From Lingula anatina (taxonomy: Eukaryota > Brachiopoda > Lingulata > Lingulida > Lingulidae), in the NCBI RefSeq assembly GCF_001039355.2, contig NW_019776014.1, positions 8,872 through 72,871 of the forward strand: a stretch of DNA of 64,000 nt, given 5' to 3'. This document shows, piece by piece, positions 12,365 to 24,591 of the stretch. The notes under the pieces were generated by a model. It did not search any database, was not told the origin of the DNA, and was given only the letters and a program-made list of their open reading frames with translations. The translations under genes and the position numbers were made by a program. Within the stretch, counting starts at the first letter, position 1. Each line of letters opens with the position of its first letter.

Positions 12365-15300
12365 GTAAGTGTTTACTTTTCTTCGTAAAGCAATCTTAGT
12401 TTAAGCTGAATACTTAATAAAGCAGGTACATATATATGTGGAAAAAAAAAATTAGAAAGAAAACTAAATGGAAAGTATTGAATGAGTTTTATTATGTCAG
12501 AAATTTAGAAATGTAGGGCCGCATTCACAGCTGAGGCTCTTCAAAGCCGAGAACTAAAAATGGCGGACGTACATGAAAGAAAAACCGCTTAATCTTTTAA
12601 TTTTCTCTCCGCCTCTCACACGCCTCCCCATGCGTCATCCCAGTGGAGCCGAGATTTAATGAATGTACCCCCGCATGGAGAGGCGTGTGAGAGGCGAAGA
12701 GACCATTAAAGGATTAGGCGGTTTTCCTTTGATGTACATTTTCCATACTTAGTTCTCGGCTTTGTAGAGCCTCGGCTCTTCTCGATGTGAAAAACCCTTC
12801 AGCGGAGATACTTTCACCATGTATGTGAGTGTGCATTTGATGTCTCTTCCCTAAAGAATTTCATTAAGAGCTTTTTCTTTCGATTGTTAAGTACAGTACT
12901 TGATTAGCATTTAATTTTATTGCATTTATGTTTTCCATGGATATTTTATCCAGTAAAATTGTTTTTAAGTACCCTGTCCTATTGGAACCTACCGGGATGG
13001 AGCAGCCTGCACCCCATGTAGCCCCGGCCAGTACCAGGATGAACAGGCACAGACTCAGTGCAAGAACTGTCCTGAGGGGTTCACATCTTTATATGCAGGG
13101 AGCAACAGACTGGAACAGTGCATAGGTGAGACTTTGGAGGCTGCAGGGTTTAAAAACATTATTCTGTAACTTCTGTTATATTTTGAATAATTTATGATGA
13201 AATGTTATAAGCATCTTACATATTAATGTTTAATATATAAAGTATTGTTATTACAGCCAGTATTTTCACACTGCTTAATTGAAGCACATGCTGTAATAAA
13301 GTGTAGATAGAATCCTGTATTTTGCACATTGTGCTTATGATCAAGGCATTCATTGACTTTGGTTTACCCTTGTAGAGTACTGTTCAGAGGGTATGATATC
13401 AGATACAGGGTTGGCCCCATGTACCATGTGCCCTGCCGACACTTATTTCTCTAACCGCACCCACTGCGCACCCTGCCCAGCAGGCACCACCACAAATGGA
13501 GTAGAAGGCACCGAGAACTCCACGGGATGCAAGAGTAAGGGTTTGGATGGACAAAGAAAATAAAAAAGTGCATTTGAACTTGGTTTGATGATGAATTAGA
13601 AGGTTGTTGATTAATAATTACAAAGATGATTAGCATGGTATTTTTTCCATGACTGTTACTCGGGTAAATTCACCTCAACCTTATTTCCAATGTTTCATCA
13701 CAGTTTATTTCAACATTGCACTAAATTAACCTTGTGAAACCAGCTAGCTACCTTTTTGTGTCCTTTGTCAAACTGATCAACCTTGCTTAGTGAGCTATGA
13801 CACTGTACATTTAAAAAGAGTGTTGTAACAGAGGTCAGCTTCCTGTGCTATGAAATCCCCTGATACCACACACCACACATTTTAAGTGTTTTAATAACTG
13901 AAATGAAGCTTCTTCTATTCCTGAACACATTGCATTATTACTGTTTAAGGGCTTTTCTGTTCCATTTCCTCCACTCCATTATCCTAAGCTTCTTGTATTC
14001 CTGAGCAAAATGCAATATTACTGCATGTATAAGAGCTTTTCTCTTTCATCTCCCCCACTCCACTGTCCTAAAATATAAGGTGGAAATGCTTAGTTTTTTA
14101 AAGCATTTAATAGTAGCCTAACTGGTTACTGGAGACCAAATTATCTACCCTACACTTTGAATTCCAAGAAGCCAATTTTAAGATATATCCCCATATTCCT
14201 TATGAGATAAATAGAATATTATATAACCCTTATTTAATTATAATTATAATTATAACCAATTCCCTGCATGCAAGGCATTGGCAACACTCCTAGATTGGAA
14301 CATTGGTTTACAGAACTGTGTCCTATACTGATCAATGAGCTTTTTAAATCATCATTCTGGCTCCCTTGCTTTCCCTTCTAGCTATTGCGTGCACTATGGT
14401 TAATGAGATCAGCAACAAGACCTATACTTGTGGGGCAGATGAAGCTTTAACAGTACCCAGCCTTGCAGCTTGCTGGGAGAAGTGTGTTAATTCCCAGTGT
14501 TCAGCTATTACCTTCTATAGTTCCTCTGGCTCTTGCATCATCTTTTATGACCTCTCTGGAAGAACCTATACTGCTTCAAGCCAGGTGGCTGTTACTTTTA
14601 CCAAATCATGTAGAAATGTATCAGGTGAGATATATGTTGATTTTGAAAAGTTGTAAATTATTTCCTGAGTATTATTTTGTTATCAGGCAGGTCAAAAAAC
14701 ACCTTTTGTTGACATCAATTAATGTTATTCAGTTATCCCTATTGGTTTCATTTTAATTGATTGTTCATTTTGTTGTTTAAAATTCATATACACATTAGCC
14801 AAAATTCTCATCCCTGACAAGGAAATGTGAAAACTGCATTTGAACTACTTTAATGATGAGCTAGGATTTTGTTGATTCATTATTATCATAATGAAGATTG
14901 TTACTATGTATGAAAATTAAGATGATCAGATATGATATTTTTCTTCACATATCTTGCTATCAGTTGAGTTCACAAATGTATGACTTGCACTGATAGAATT
15001 ATATGATATTAAAATAAATGGAACACTAGATATGCCAGGATTATATTTTCATAAATGTGAATATTCCAGCTGAATGTAGACCTGGGTATTTCTCCTACAA
15101 TGGAAGAGAGCCCTGCACTGCATGCCCGCGGAACTTCTACCAAAACAGCACAGGGCAGACAACATGTTCACAATGTTCCACAGACTCCATCACAACTCAA
15201 GAAGCTTCTGATTCCAAGGACCATTGCACCTCACAAAGTAAATAATCATTTTTGTAGCAGATACTTTAAACTTAAGGCTACGGTAATTCTCCAATCTATA

Positions 15301-18300
15301 CGAACGATTTAAATTAATTATTTTTGGAAGATAATCATTTTGTTCGTAAGGCTTGAAATTCAGTCTGCTAAAAATTGCCACGCGTTCGTATCCATTGAAA
15401 TACGAATGGAATAAGGCTGTACCGGAAGTTATCTCCACTTACCTACATTGCTAAGTGTAAGCATTACTTTCAGATTAAATCACTGTGATCAGCTTTTAGC
15501 ACAAACAAATTATTCTAGAAACAATTTCTTCACACTAAAGAGGTACATTTCTCCCAAGACAAGACAACATCGTTTTTCCCTGTTATGTTTTACCAAGACA
15601 GGACAACATCGTTTTTCCCAACTTCTGTCAAAAACAGACAAGAATATTTGCGTATCCAGTTGCATATTTTACTTGATGCGTGTTTACTTTTCATATGATT
15701 TCACATATAGAAAATTTACAATATTAATAATGTCACCCCCCCCCCCCAATTAGGCCTACATTAATTTCTTCTGCAAAACAAAATACTTGAAACTCCTCAC
15801 AGTAGATATCACTGACGTTAATAGAGATTATACTTGATATAAAAAAATAACATCAGCTCAATTCACGTCTATTTATGAAAGTCTTTTACAGCTTATTAAT
15901 TTGCACGCAATCAATGTAAACTTAATTAGAAAAAATACAGAAAACTGCAGGCAAATTTGTATAAAATCATACGGCACCTTTATTTTTCACAATCACCAAT
16001 ATCAGTAAGGTTTACCTAATAGTTGTTCATGAGACAAGGTCTTTAACAAGGAAAAACAAACAAACAAACAAACAAACAAACAAAAAAATACATGAACTTT
16101 ATCACAACTCAAATTAGAAAAATAAATACAATATAAGACAGAACTCCTCTTTAAAAATTTAATTTCCTAATGACTACCAAAAACAAAGAAAAACTCGATC
16201 ATTGACTATGGATTTCTCATACTCTTCTATTGTGCGTACCCTCTACTAGGGCGAGTGATAGATTTTTTTTACAGATATTCACAGATATGTCTCAAGCTAG
16301 ATAGATTGTCATTTACAGCTGAACTGGGTTTAGCTGAAAATGACCATCTATCTAGCTAGAGACATATCTGTGAATATCTGTAAAAAATCTATCACTCACC
16401 CTGGTAGAGGGTATGTTGTGCGTGGGTTTCACGTTTGTAGATTTTACGGGAAACCGGTTATCGGTGAAACACCGATGGTGGATGTTGATGATCCAGTCGG
16501 CCGACAGAAGTTAAGAAATGATAATAAACAGTAAGTAATTTATGTGTACTGATGCTTTCAATAACTTCTAAATAACAATAGGGTTTTAAAACTGGCCTGC
16601 AGCTGCCGGCGGGCAGGTTGAGTCCTTCTATCGTCTCATTCAAAAACAGCACAAATACATGATAATCTCTCCTGTCAAGTGGCAGCTCCTTTGTTTGGAA
16701 CGGTGGTCTGAAAACTCGCTTTGACGAATCATGGGGCGAGTTTCAATTGGGCACACTTTCTTGCGTTCGGAAAATTTAAATTGTGCCCAAGGTGAGTTTA
16801 GCGATCGTTCGTACAGAACGGAGACAAAAAATTCAGATTCAGAGAAAAAACGTTTCGTTCGTAATTATTGCGGCGTTCGTATAGATTGGAGAATTACCGT
16901 AATTCTAGAATGATTGTGTTCATTTAATCAGAAGCCAAACCAACAACATTTTGCAGTCATTTAAGTCAAATTATTTTCCTCGACAACTTTTGTGTGTAAG
17001 AAAGAGGTAGTATGCAGACTCTTTGGTTATGTTTTAAACTTTCTTCTTCAGGTAGCTTGTGTAGCAGGAATGACATTTGTCAAAATGGCGGCACCTGTAC
17101 TGTATTGGTTCATGTAGAACAGTGTCTGTGTCCTGATGGTAGGTACCGTACCAGGGTATTTGGCAACATTTAGTCTAATCTTATATCTTTGGTCAGCCTT
17201 CAAAATGTATTTCTGCTAAATAGATGTTCAGCCAAATACATATATATTAGCCAGTTTTTTTATTATTCTAATTGATTATATTGCAAACAGGGTTTTATTG
17301 CTTTTATCAAATCATGTTTAGCATTGATGAAAAATATATCTGTTGCTATGGAGCCAATTAAGCTCAAAATGTAGAATAGCAGCACCAGTTAAATGTATGA
17401 ATTACACTTCTTAAAAAATTTACATCATTGATTTTTCTGACATTAATTTTTTAAAAATTTACTAAAAGAATTAATTTTAGAGGTAATGTAGCCTTACATT
17501 TATAAATACATCTAAATACAATTTAATGGCTTGAATTATCTCTTTTTAATTACATTATGTTACAGGTTACACAGGGCAGTATTGTGAGGATACCATCAAT
17601 CCATGTGATTCCAATCCTTGTTTTTATAACGGTACATGCATGCCACTAGGGGGTCTACAGTTCAGGTGTGACTGTTACTCAGGTAAATTGACCTCAACCT
17701 TAATTATTGCCGATGTTGGGAAACAATTTATTTTATCATTGCACTAAATTAAACTTGTGAAACCAGCCTGTTCCCTTTTTTGTCCTTTGTAAAACTGATC
17801 AACCTTGCTTAGTGAGCTTTGGAATCCCTTAAGATACTGAGCATTTTAAAAAAGAGAGTTGTAATGGAGGTCAAGCTTCCCATTTTCCTGAACTATGGAA
17901 TCCCCTGATACCACACACCACACATTCTAAATATTTAAATAACAGAAATCAAGCTTCTTGTATTCCTGAGCAAAATGCAATATTACTGCATGTATAAGAG
18001 CTTTTCTCTTTCATCTCCCCCACTCCACTGTCCTAAAATATAAGGTGGAAATGCTTAGTTTTTTAAAGCATTTAATAGTAGCCTAACTGGTTACTGGAGA
18101 CCAAATCATCTACCTTACACTCTGAATTCCAGTGAGCCAATTAAAAAATATATCCCCATATTCCTTATGAGATAAGCTTTTACCTTCTATAGTTCCTCTG
18201 GCTCTTGCATAATCTTTTATGACCTCTCTGGAAGAACATATACTGCTTCAAGCCAGCTGGCTGTTACTTTTACCAAATCATGTAGGAATGTATCTTATTT

Positions 18301-19816
18301 TGAAAAGTTGTAAATTATTTCCTGAGTATTATTTTGTTATCAAGTAGGTCAAACAGACACCTGCTGTTATTCATTTACTTTTACTGGTTACTTTACTGAT
18401 TGTTAATTTTGTTGTTTTAAAATTTATATACATAGAAGTGGTCAAACTCTTTGCAGAATAAAAAAATTTTCATTTTCCATGATTGAATTTTCCTCAGCAT
18501 ATATTTAATTTATACTTCATACTTTGAAAGTGTTTTTTCTTTTAAAATTTTATTTTAAAAAAATGTTCTGTCTGCAGTCAAATTTGTACCAATTTCAATT
18601 AGACTTTAGTGGACAATTTTGTGAGAGAGAAACCAATCATTGTTTGTCAAATGACTGTCAAAATGGAGGAATGTGTCAAGATTTAGTTGGTGGATTCAAG
18701 TGTTTATGTCCATCAAACTCTATCTATTCTGGACCAAAGTAAGTCAGAAAAAGTAAAATGATAATAAAAACCAAACATTTAATAAACAAAACACAGTTCC
18801 AGTTGTTGTATCTATCATCTTTGCATAAATCTTTGACTAGCTAGTATTGTTTTAGTAATTTAGTCATGTATCTTTCTATCATGTGTACAAACTAAACTTT
18901 GAATGCTGATAAATTACATCACCACAGATGAAAGAGTTTTCTCATACACGTATGTATTATGGCACCATATTCCACATGCTAACACTTACTGTAATAACAT
19001 TAAACTATATTTGTAGTTGATACATGTATATCACAAGTTAAGTATATGTATGTGCAAGATGTATATATATGTCTAGGTGCACAGACTCTACCCCAGTGTG
19101 TGATCAGCCAGCCAATGCCTGTCAGAATGGCGGGACATGTCAGCCAATCTTTGAAAACATCCGCAGTGTGTGTAACTGTGTGGCAGGATTCACTGGGAGG
19201 AACTGTGAGACTAACATAGGTATAGCACAAATAGGATTGTAGTCCCTTTCCCATGAGCTCATTGTTCACCTCTGCATTTACGTAATAACAAACTTTGAAT
19301 TTTACTTGAATAGAATATTTTCTGTACAAAGATGTAAGAAAAGTATTTATTTTCTTTATCTTACTTTAAATGTAATGTAAGTTCACATATATCAATAGGT
19401 TTGACTATTTGATTAAAGCATTACTGTCTATTTCTGTTTCCTGAGAAAGCAAAATTCAATCTCAAGAAGTTCACAGCATTAAAATGTTCACCATTTCAGA
19501 TGACTGCGAGGCCAACCCATGTCTGAATGGCGGGTGCTGTACAGACGGTGTGAATACACGCAAATGTAATTGCACGCATGGATATACTGGAGTCAACTGT
19601 GAAACTCGTCTAGATATGTGTGCTGGGATAACATGTGCCGGCAAAGGAACCTGTGTAGATGACTATACAACAGGGAGGGTAAAATGTTTGTGTGAACCTG
19701 GATATACTTCAGGTATGATAAATTTGCCTTAACATTTAAGTTCCCAGTTGTTTTACAGAACATAATTGCATAGCCAAGTAGAAAGCTCCCAGAAAAAAAT
19801 TGTTAAGATTATGGTA

Positions 19817-19894
<78 letters not shown>

Positions 19895-22800
19895 TATTGC
19901 ATGTGTGCCCCATGTGATTCACAGGCAGTACAGTTTTTTGTTTGCTGGTTTATCATTGTATATACCAGTAAACCAGGCTGCATACTTATGTACTATTTAG
20001 TAGCATTGTGTAGTGTAAACACAGTATACATACACATATTTCTGTTTCTCTTGTTTGGCAATTAGTCCAAGTGTTTTTTTTTTGTGTGTAAAACTAGTAA
20101 AATGAGAAATTATATACTTGTTTTTAAATTAAATCTTACATATTTCAATTTGATAAAACAAGTAATCTTTGTTTTATTTTAGTGCCAGATGATACATGCA
20201 GGCAAATAAACCTGTGTAATGCTGAACCATGTGTGCGCGGCGCATGCACCCCAGGCGAGAACACATTCATATGCACATGTCCGCCAGGCTATAATGGAGC
20301 ACGGTGTCAACATAACTTTGATGAATGTGCGTCTGACCCATGCTTGAATGGAGGCACCTGCATAGATGGCATTAATGGATATACATGTACATGTGCCACA
20401 GGGTTTACTGGTATGCAGTCTTATATGTAGTTCATTAAGCAAATCATTTTTTTAAAGTACGTGTCTCGGATTGTACCTTCATATGTTCTATTTATATGTT
20501 ATATTTTGATTTAACAAAAAAATAATGAAATGTAATATATTTTTTTAAAAAAATATTTTCTTCATGCAAAATAAACTAATTTCTAGAACATTTGCTTTTC
20601 ATCATCTTACATTTTTTAAATCAGATCTTAAAGATGAGAACCACCTTCAGTGAATTTTTTTCTAAAGTAGTGTTGGTTTTTATCTTATCAAACTGAGGTG
20701 GCAACAATAAGTGTTCCTAATTATTTTTCAGGCATCAAGTGCACCAGTAAGGTAGATTTCTGTGAAAAAAATACCTGTGACACTACGGGGACCCTGCGCT
20801 GTGTGGATATGGTGGACAACTATAGGTGTCACTGCAAACCAGGATACACTGGCGTCAACTGCTTTGTAAGTCAGGAGCAATTTCTGTGAATGTTTTCTTT
20901 GGTCATTTTTATGTACAGACACATCTGATTGGATTTGCACTCTGGAAGTAATGCAGATTTTTGTGAGGGCATGAATCTGTATGGTAGTTATATTTTTTAC
21001 GAATGTCCATGTTACATTTTTAATTTTTTTTCTGTACATTCCACAGCTTTACTGTCTTTTCAGTCACTGAGTGGAAGGCATTGAGTACAAAGCAAAATAA
21101 AGCTGGTGATTATTTGAGTATGTTGGAAACAAGAGGAGGCATGTTAACCTGTTATTCTGATTGCATTCAGCGAGAGTTCCTGTTGTGTTGATCTACATAT
21201 GACCAATTAGTTTCCATGGAAATGAGCCCTTTAAGTTTGTTTATGGCTGACCTATGATATAGTTTAATTACGTCTTGGCATATGCTGACTTTTTGTTTGA
21301 AACTAGTAGAAATGGTTTATGTACTTTACAGAGAATCTATACATATTCTTTATATTATCTTTTTTTGATGACATTGTATAGCAGGTGAAGATTATCTTTC
21401 CCAAAACAGCAATCCTCATATACCACCTTACATTACTTGAAGATTATACATAATGCTATTCTGTATTGTTATTAACAGAGTATAATGATGTTATAGAGCT
21501 CATGAGTGCTATTTAAATGTAAAAAGGGTTTGCATATTGTAAGAAACTGACTTTTAAAAACATAAAATTATCCTGTTAAATATAATTTTTCAAAGGTAAA
21601 TTGATGAAGATACAGTCACATATTTTAATACAAATATGCTTGACCTTTTGAGCATTAAATTGTGACCCCCTAAGCACCTGCAGTTTCTCAGGTACTACAC
21701 TTTATATTGTCTTCTTTCAGACTGACATTGATGAGTGTGCCAGTAACCCATGCTTTCACCAGGGAACCTGTGCACAAGGAGTTAACAGCTTTAACTGTAC
21801 CTGTCCCCCAGGCTGGGAGGGAGACAGGTGTGAGAGGATGACAGACATTTGTACCAATACTACCTGTGGACGAGAGGGTACCTGTATCAACCTCTTTAAT
21901 GATTTCTTCTGCAAGTATGTCCTTATAACACTGTTTAACATATGAATGTCAGATTAATTTAAGTATCTAATGGACATCTACAAAAATATGGAAATGAAGG
22001 TGTAGAGCCTCTGTTTTAATATTATATTAACTGAGTAAGTTCATGTATGTATTCAAATACCAATAAATACTTGTGTTTCAGCTGCACTGCTCCTTTCTAT
22101 GGTCGTACATGTAATGAATCCCCTGACGTGTGTGCTATAGCTAACCCATGTATTAATGGAGGAACTTGTGCTGTCTGGAATAACTCCACTAGATGTCACT
22201 GTCCACTGGGTAAGTCAAAAATTGATACCTCTTATGTTTTATTATGTGATAAATTTGGTTTGCTCATTGATTGACTTTTACACAATACAATCTGTTGTAA
22301 GTGGCATCATACATTGAAAATAAATGCTTAGCACCTTTTGTGAATGTAATTTACTTTTTTAAAGAAATAATATTTGAGCAGTAATTTATTAAATAAGGAA
22401 ATTAAGACCTTCACCCTGCCCTTGACCTTTCAGGTTACTATGGTGATGGTTGCCAGCTAAAGCGTGACTATTGTCTACCCAATCCTTGCAGACACCAAGG
22501 CACATGTACTGTGGTCGGGTTAAATTATACATGTGCCTGTGTTCCAGGTAGAGAGAAATGTGAAAAACTATTATTTTTTAAAGATATTAATTTGTTGTTC
22601 ATGTACATATGATAATTTTATATAGTAATCCTGTAGGAGGTTTTCTTAAAATAGCATTTTTCCTCTTCATGAATCAATGTTCAAACTTTCCTGACTGCTG
22701 GATTTGATAAAAAAATTTAATATTTGTTAGTTGGCAATAAAGGTATCTGCCTTTTTTCCCACCTCCTGTTCCCACCCCAGATCATATAGTTTAGCTATAT

Positions 22801-23104
22801 AGTTGGATCCTGGTCTTTAACCTCCATTATTCCATTCTCTTTTGGGTAATGATGGCAGAAATTGTGAGGATAAAATAGATTGTATAAGAATTGTTATTTC
22901 TTAGGTTATGATGGCAGAAATTGTGAGGATAAAATACATTGTATAACAATTGTTATTTCTTAGGTTATGATGGCAGAAATTGTGAGGATAAAATAGATTA
23001 CTGCCAAACCATGCCATGTCCAGCTGGTGCTGAGTGTATCAATGATGTCACCTCCAGGACCTGTATATGTCCTTTAGACAAGACTGGACCACAGTGCAAC
23101 AAAG
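10859..23104 (+). CDS. Gene A: secreted mosaic protein with duplicated unknown module, Cys-rich, PAN and 14 EGF modules
   Basis: Coding exons: 10859-11117, 11484-11734, 12106-12364, 12970-13125, 13376-13534, 14382-14624, 15070-15237, 17052-17138, 17566-17682, 18603-18738, 19077-19219, 19500-19712, 20183-20410, 20732-20865, 21721-21914, 22082-22209, 22434-22547, 22964-23104. All phases join; about 1,043 codons with no stop. Order: unknown module beta, alpha, beta; two ephrin-receptor-like cysteine modules; PAN/apple; a third cysteine module; EGF x14. This is an extracellular adhesion or recognition type protein, and the overall style recalls SVEP1. No start codon or signal peptide was found upstream, and the end is unclear: the reading frame after 23,104 stops in intron-like sequence at 23,130, or splices to a 75-nt exon at 24,517. 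Gene C carries the same modules with the same exon lengths. Gene A may be a 5'-truncated duplicate or use a 5' exon not recognised here. Confidence 0.85.
12515..12798. mobile_element. MITE, copy 1 (palindromic, ~284 bp)
   Basis: The left end 'agggccgcattcacagctga' pairs with the right end 'cttctcgatgtgaaaaaccc'. The arms share 'aaagccgagaacta' and its complement, and a second inner pair 'gcctctcacacgcctc' / 'gaggcgtgtgagaggc'. The same family is at 52,842-53,145 in a gene C intron. This copy sits in the gene A intron between 12,364 and 12,970. It encodes no protein. Confidence 0.8.
12970..13534 (+). other. Gene A: two ephrin-receptor-like cysteine-rich modules
   Basis: Exons 12,970-13,125 and 13,376-13,534 encode the pattern C-P-x-G-T-Y ... 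C-x-x-C-x-x-G-x-Y-Q-D ... C-x-x-C-P-x-G-x-T and '[12 protein letters not shown]', '[12 protein letters not shown]'. This is the GCC2/GCC3 (ephrin-receptor-like) motif seen in SVEP1 and in EphR ectodomains. A third module is exon 15,070-15,237 ('[20 protein letters not shown]'). All are phase 1-1 exons, suited to shuffling. The corresponding gene C exons (156, 159 and 168 nt) are nearly identical. Confidence 0.85.
13650..14795 (+). repeat. Segmental duplication, copy 1 (contains PAN exon)
   Basis: Starts with 'gactgttactc.ggtaaatt', the end and donor of an EGF exon, and continues through intron text and the intact PAN exon. Most of the segment recurs at 17,670-18,433. Intron blocks just outside it (about 13,568-13,650 and 14,838-14,945, 'gcatttgaact..', 'gttgtgat') resemble each other and a single block at 63,015-63,110 in gene C. 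Confidence 0.75.
14382..14624 (+). other. Gene A: PAN/apple-like exon absent from gene C
   Basis: This phase 1-1 exon of 243 nt encodes '[20 protein letters not shown]' ... '[20 protein letters not shown]' ... '[16 protein letters not shown]'. The spacing of cysteines and the 'C..KC....C.A..Y....G.C..Y' pattern are those of a PAN/apple domain (protein or carbohydrate binding). The equivalent gene C interval (62,835-63,238) is only a 404-bp intron without it. Confidence 0.75.
15281..16899. mobile_element. 1.6-kb non-autonomous DNA transposon with 26-bp perfect TIRs and TA target duplication
   Basis: The ends read CGGTAATTCTCCAATCTATA... and its exact reverse complement, 26 bp each, flanked by TA on both sides (15,279-15,280 and 16,900-16,901). 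TA duplication with short TIRs fits the Tc1/mariner (or similar) superfamily. I see no transposase. It contains an (AAAC)n run at about 16,052-16,084 and a nested hairpin at 16,237-16,413. It lies in the gene A intron 15,238-17,051. ORFs inside it are not considered genes. Confidence 0.85.
16237..16413. mobile_element. Nested 177-bp near-perfect hairpin element
   Basis: Arms of about 82-84 bp with only a few mismatches, starting TACCCTCTAC and ending GTAGAGGGTA, around a loop of about 11 bp ('gaactgggttt'). It is inserted inside the TIR transposon. Such palindromes are typical of small MITEs, and a transcript would fold into long dsRNA. Confidence 0.85.
17670..18433 (+). repeat. Segmental duplication, copy 2 (truncated PAN pseudo-exon)
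   Basis: Matches 13,650-14,795 with an internal deletion of roughly 300 bp that removes the PAN exon acceptor and its first third. The remaining PAN text (18,178-18,292, 'taccttctatagttcctctg' onward) has no acceptor and is joined by 'gagataagctttt', so it is a pseudo-exon inside the intron 17,683-18,602. Confidence 0.75.
19819..19892. repeat. (TA)n microsatellite
   Basis: Pure TA repeat in an intron of gene A. The Tyr-Ile ORFs on both strands here are artefacts of it. Confidence 0.95.
22851..22985 (+). repeat. 59-bp triplication across a 3' splice site
   Basis: 'gatggcagaaattgtgagga' begins at 22,851, 22,910 and 22,969. The third copy is the start of the last EGF exon, entered at 22,964 after 'tttcttag'. 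An identical 'ttatttcttag' acceptor lies 59 bp upstream (AG at 22,903-22,904). Use of the upstream AG would shift the frame and meet a TAG at the true acceptor. Confidence 0.9.
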
Positions 23105-24516
23105 GTGAGACAATAGTGAAATGTTTATAGAAGTATAAAAATTACAGAAATATCTAGAAATAGCATTATCTGTTAAGTCTATTTTGGATTCTTTATAGTT
23201 CTGCAAATTTATACATATATGTATATTTTTTCTTCAAAATCCATCTTTACTACCGAAAATACATATTCTACTTTGGAGATAGATAAGAAGTAGTTCAGAA
23301 TTCACACATGTACACAATTCCTTGTGTCATAGATACTTAAATATATATTTATTTAAGTGGAAATGGATTTGATGTAAACCATTCACTCTACATGTTAATT
23401 CACGTACACCTGGTTCATTCATGCAGAGACTTTTCCCCTTCTTACAAGTACTGTACATACATATGTAGNAGAATGCGTCTAGATCGTTCATACACGTACT
23501 AGTAGAGTCATTGATGGTAAATGTTCTTTTGTCAGGGGTTCATTGGTATAAAACTCTGTTAGCTACCAGTAGACTTATGAGCCTTCAGGTAAATTAACTC
23601 TTTGTGTAGAAAATATGTTTTATAGAATAAGAATGCTGGGCATTCAAGCTTGGTTCTATTCACATAATCAAATATAATCCCAGATCTACCGGTATATGCC
23701 AAGCACCAGATAACAAGTCTGAGGAACTTGCCAAAAACACAGAGATGTCAGCTGCTAAATGATGATAATTTGCCATGTTTGTAGTGTCATAGAGGTTTGT
23801 TTATGTGTATAGATCTGGGTGGTGTTTGTGTTATTAAACAGCTGTTGTTCACCTGGTATGAACTGGGTCAAGTTATGTGCACCTTACCTGCACCCAGAAT
23901 ATGTTTGTTCCTGATGTTGACAGTAGTCTTTGTCATTATAAAAAGCATTCCACATTACATTGGGTCAATTAACATTAAATGCTGCCTTTGTTGCTGGATT
24001 TGGCTCTGAAGAAGCTTTAATTATATTATTTTCTGCTATAGATCTAAGGGTAAGTCATGTAGGATTTTGCCATGCAAGTTTATAGCAGGCAGGTGTGCCA
24101 AATTAGATAACATGAGCTACTTGTTAGTCATATTGTTCAATTTTACTTATTTTATTAGATTTAATTTTTATGTTATTTAAGCAAGTTTTATGTGAAATTG
24201 CCATATAAGAAATGTATTGAAACTTGTGTATGAATTATCAGAAGATTATAGATAACCCAATAAATGTCACTGTAATAATTAAATGTCACTGTAATATATG
24301 CATCCCATGCTCAATAAACTTATTTATTATAATTAAGAATCAGTGAATTTTCCCTGGTATAGTTTTTTTAAAAATCAATATATCTAGGACACAAAAGGAT
24401 AGTGTATAAGTTGCCATGGTTTTACCTTAATATGCCGTGATTATAAACACAACAATATAATGGCCTTGGTAGTGATTGAAGGAATATGACTAAGGAAATG
24501 GCATATTTTCTTTAAG
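23105..24516. other. Non-coding stretch after gene A EGF array
   Basis: No supported exon. A hydrophobic 70-codon ORF at 23,797-24,009 could suggest a membrane segment but has no convincing acceptor or donor. One N lies at 23,469. Confidence 0.4.
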
Positions 24517-24591
24517 GTGCATCTATATCCAGAACATCAACTCAGAGACTGTTACTAAGTGAGAACTCTCAAGAGAAGGCAGAGCAGGCAG
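24517..24591 (+). other. Possible 75-nt exon between gene A and the death-domain gene
   Basis: The acceptor 'tttctttaag' and donor 'CAG|gtacag' bound a segment open only in phase 1-1 ('ASISRTSTQRLLLSENSQEK'). It fits after the last EGF exon of gene A (phase 1), or as a 5' UTR exon of the death-domain gene. No domain is recognised, and coding status is uncertain. Confidence 0.3.

Larger units (their letters stand above)
17052..23104 (+). other. Gene A: array of 14 EGF repeats
   Basis: Repeats with the six-cysteine EGF spacing, for example 'CQNGGTC', '[19 protein letters not shown]', '[10 protein letters not shown]'. Calcium-binding type starts ('FDEC', 'DIDEC') are present in several. Most repeats are split across exons, with the intron falling in the C5-C6 loop (CxCPxG|YTGxxC). 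Introns are mostly phase 1; exceptions are phase 2 after 18,738 and 21,914, and phase 0 after 20,865. Probable role: a calcium-dependent rod for protein binding. Confidence 0.9.

Noticed and set aside
16340-16534. 64-codon ORF inside the TIR element
   Set aside because: It begins in the hairpin arm and has no similarity to a transposase.
19753-20000. Tyr-Ile repeat ORFs on both strands
   Set aside because: They are products of the (TA)n microsatellite.
20179-20442. Minus-strand 87-codon cysteine-containing ORF
   Set aside because: Shadow of two well-formed EGF repeats on the plus strand.
23797-24009. Hydrophobic ORF as a transmembrane exon for gene A
   Set aside because: No convincing acceptor or donor in the needed phase 1, and it is unlike the flanking coding style.
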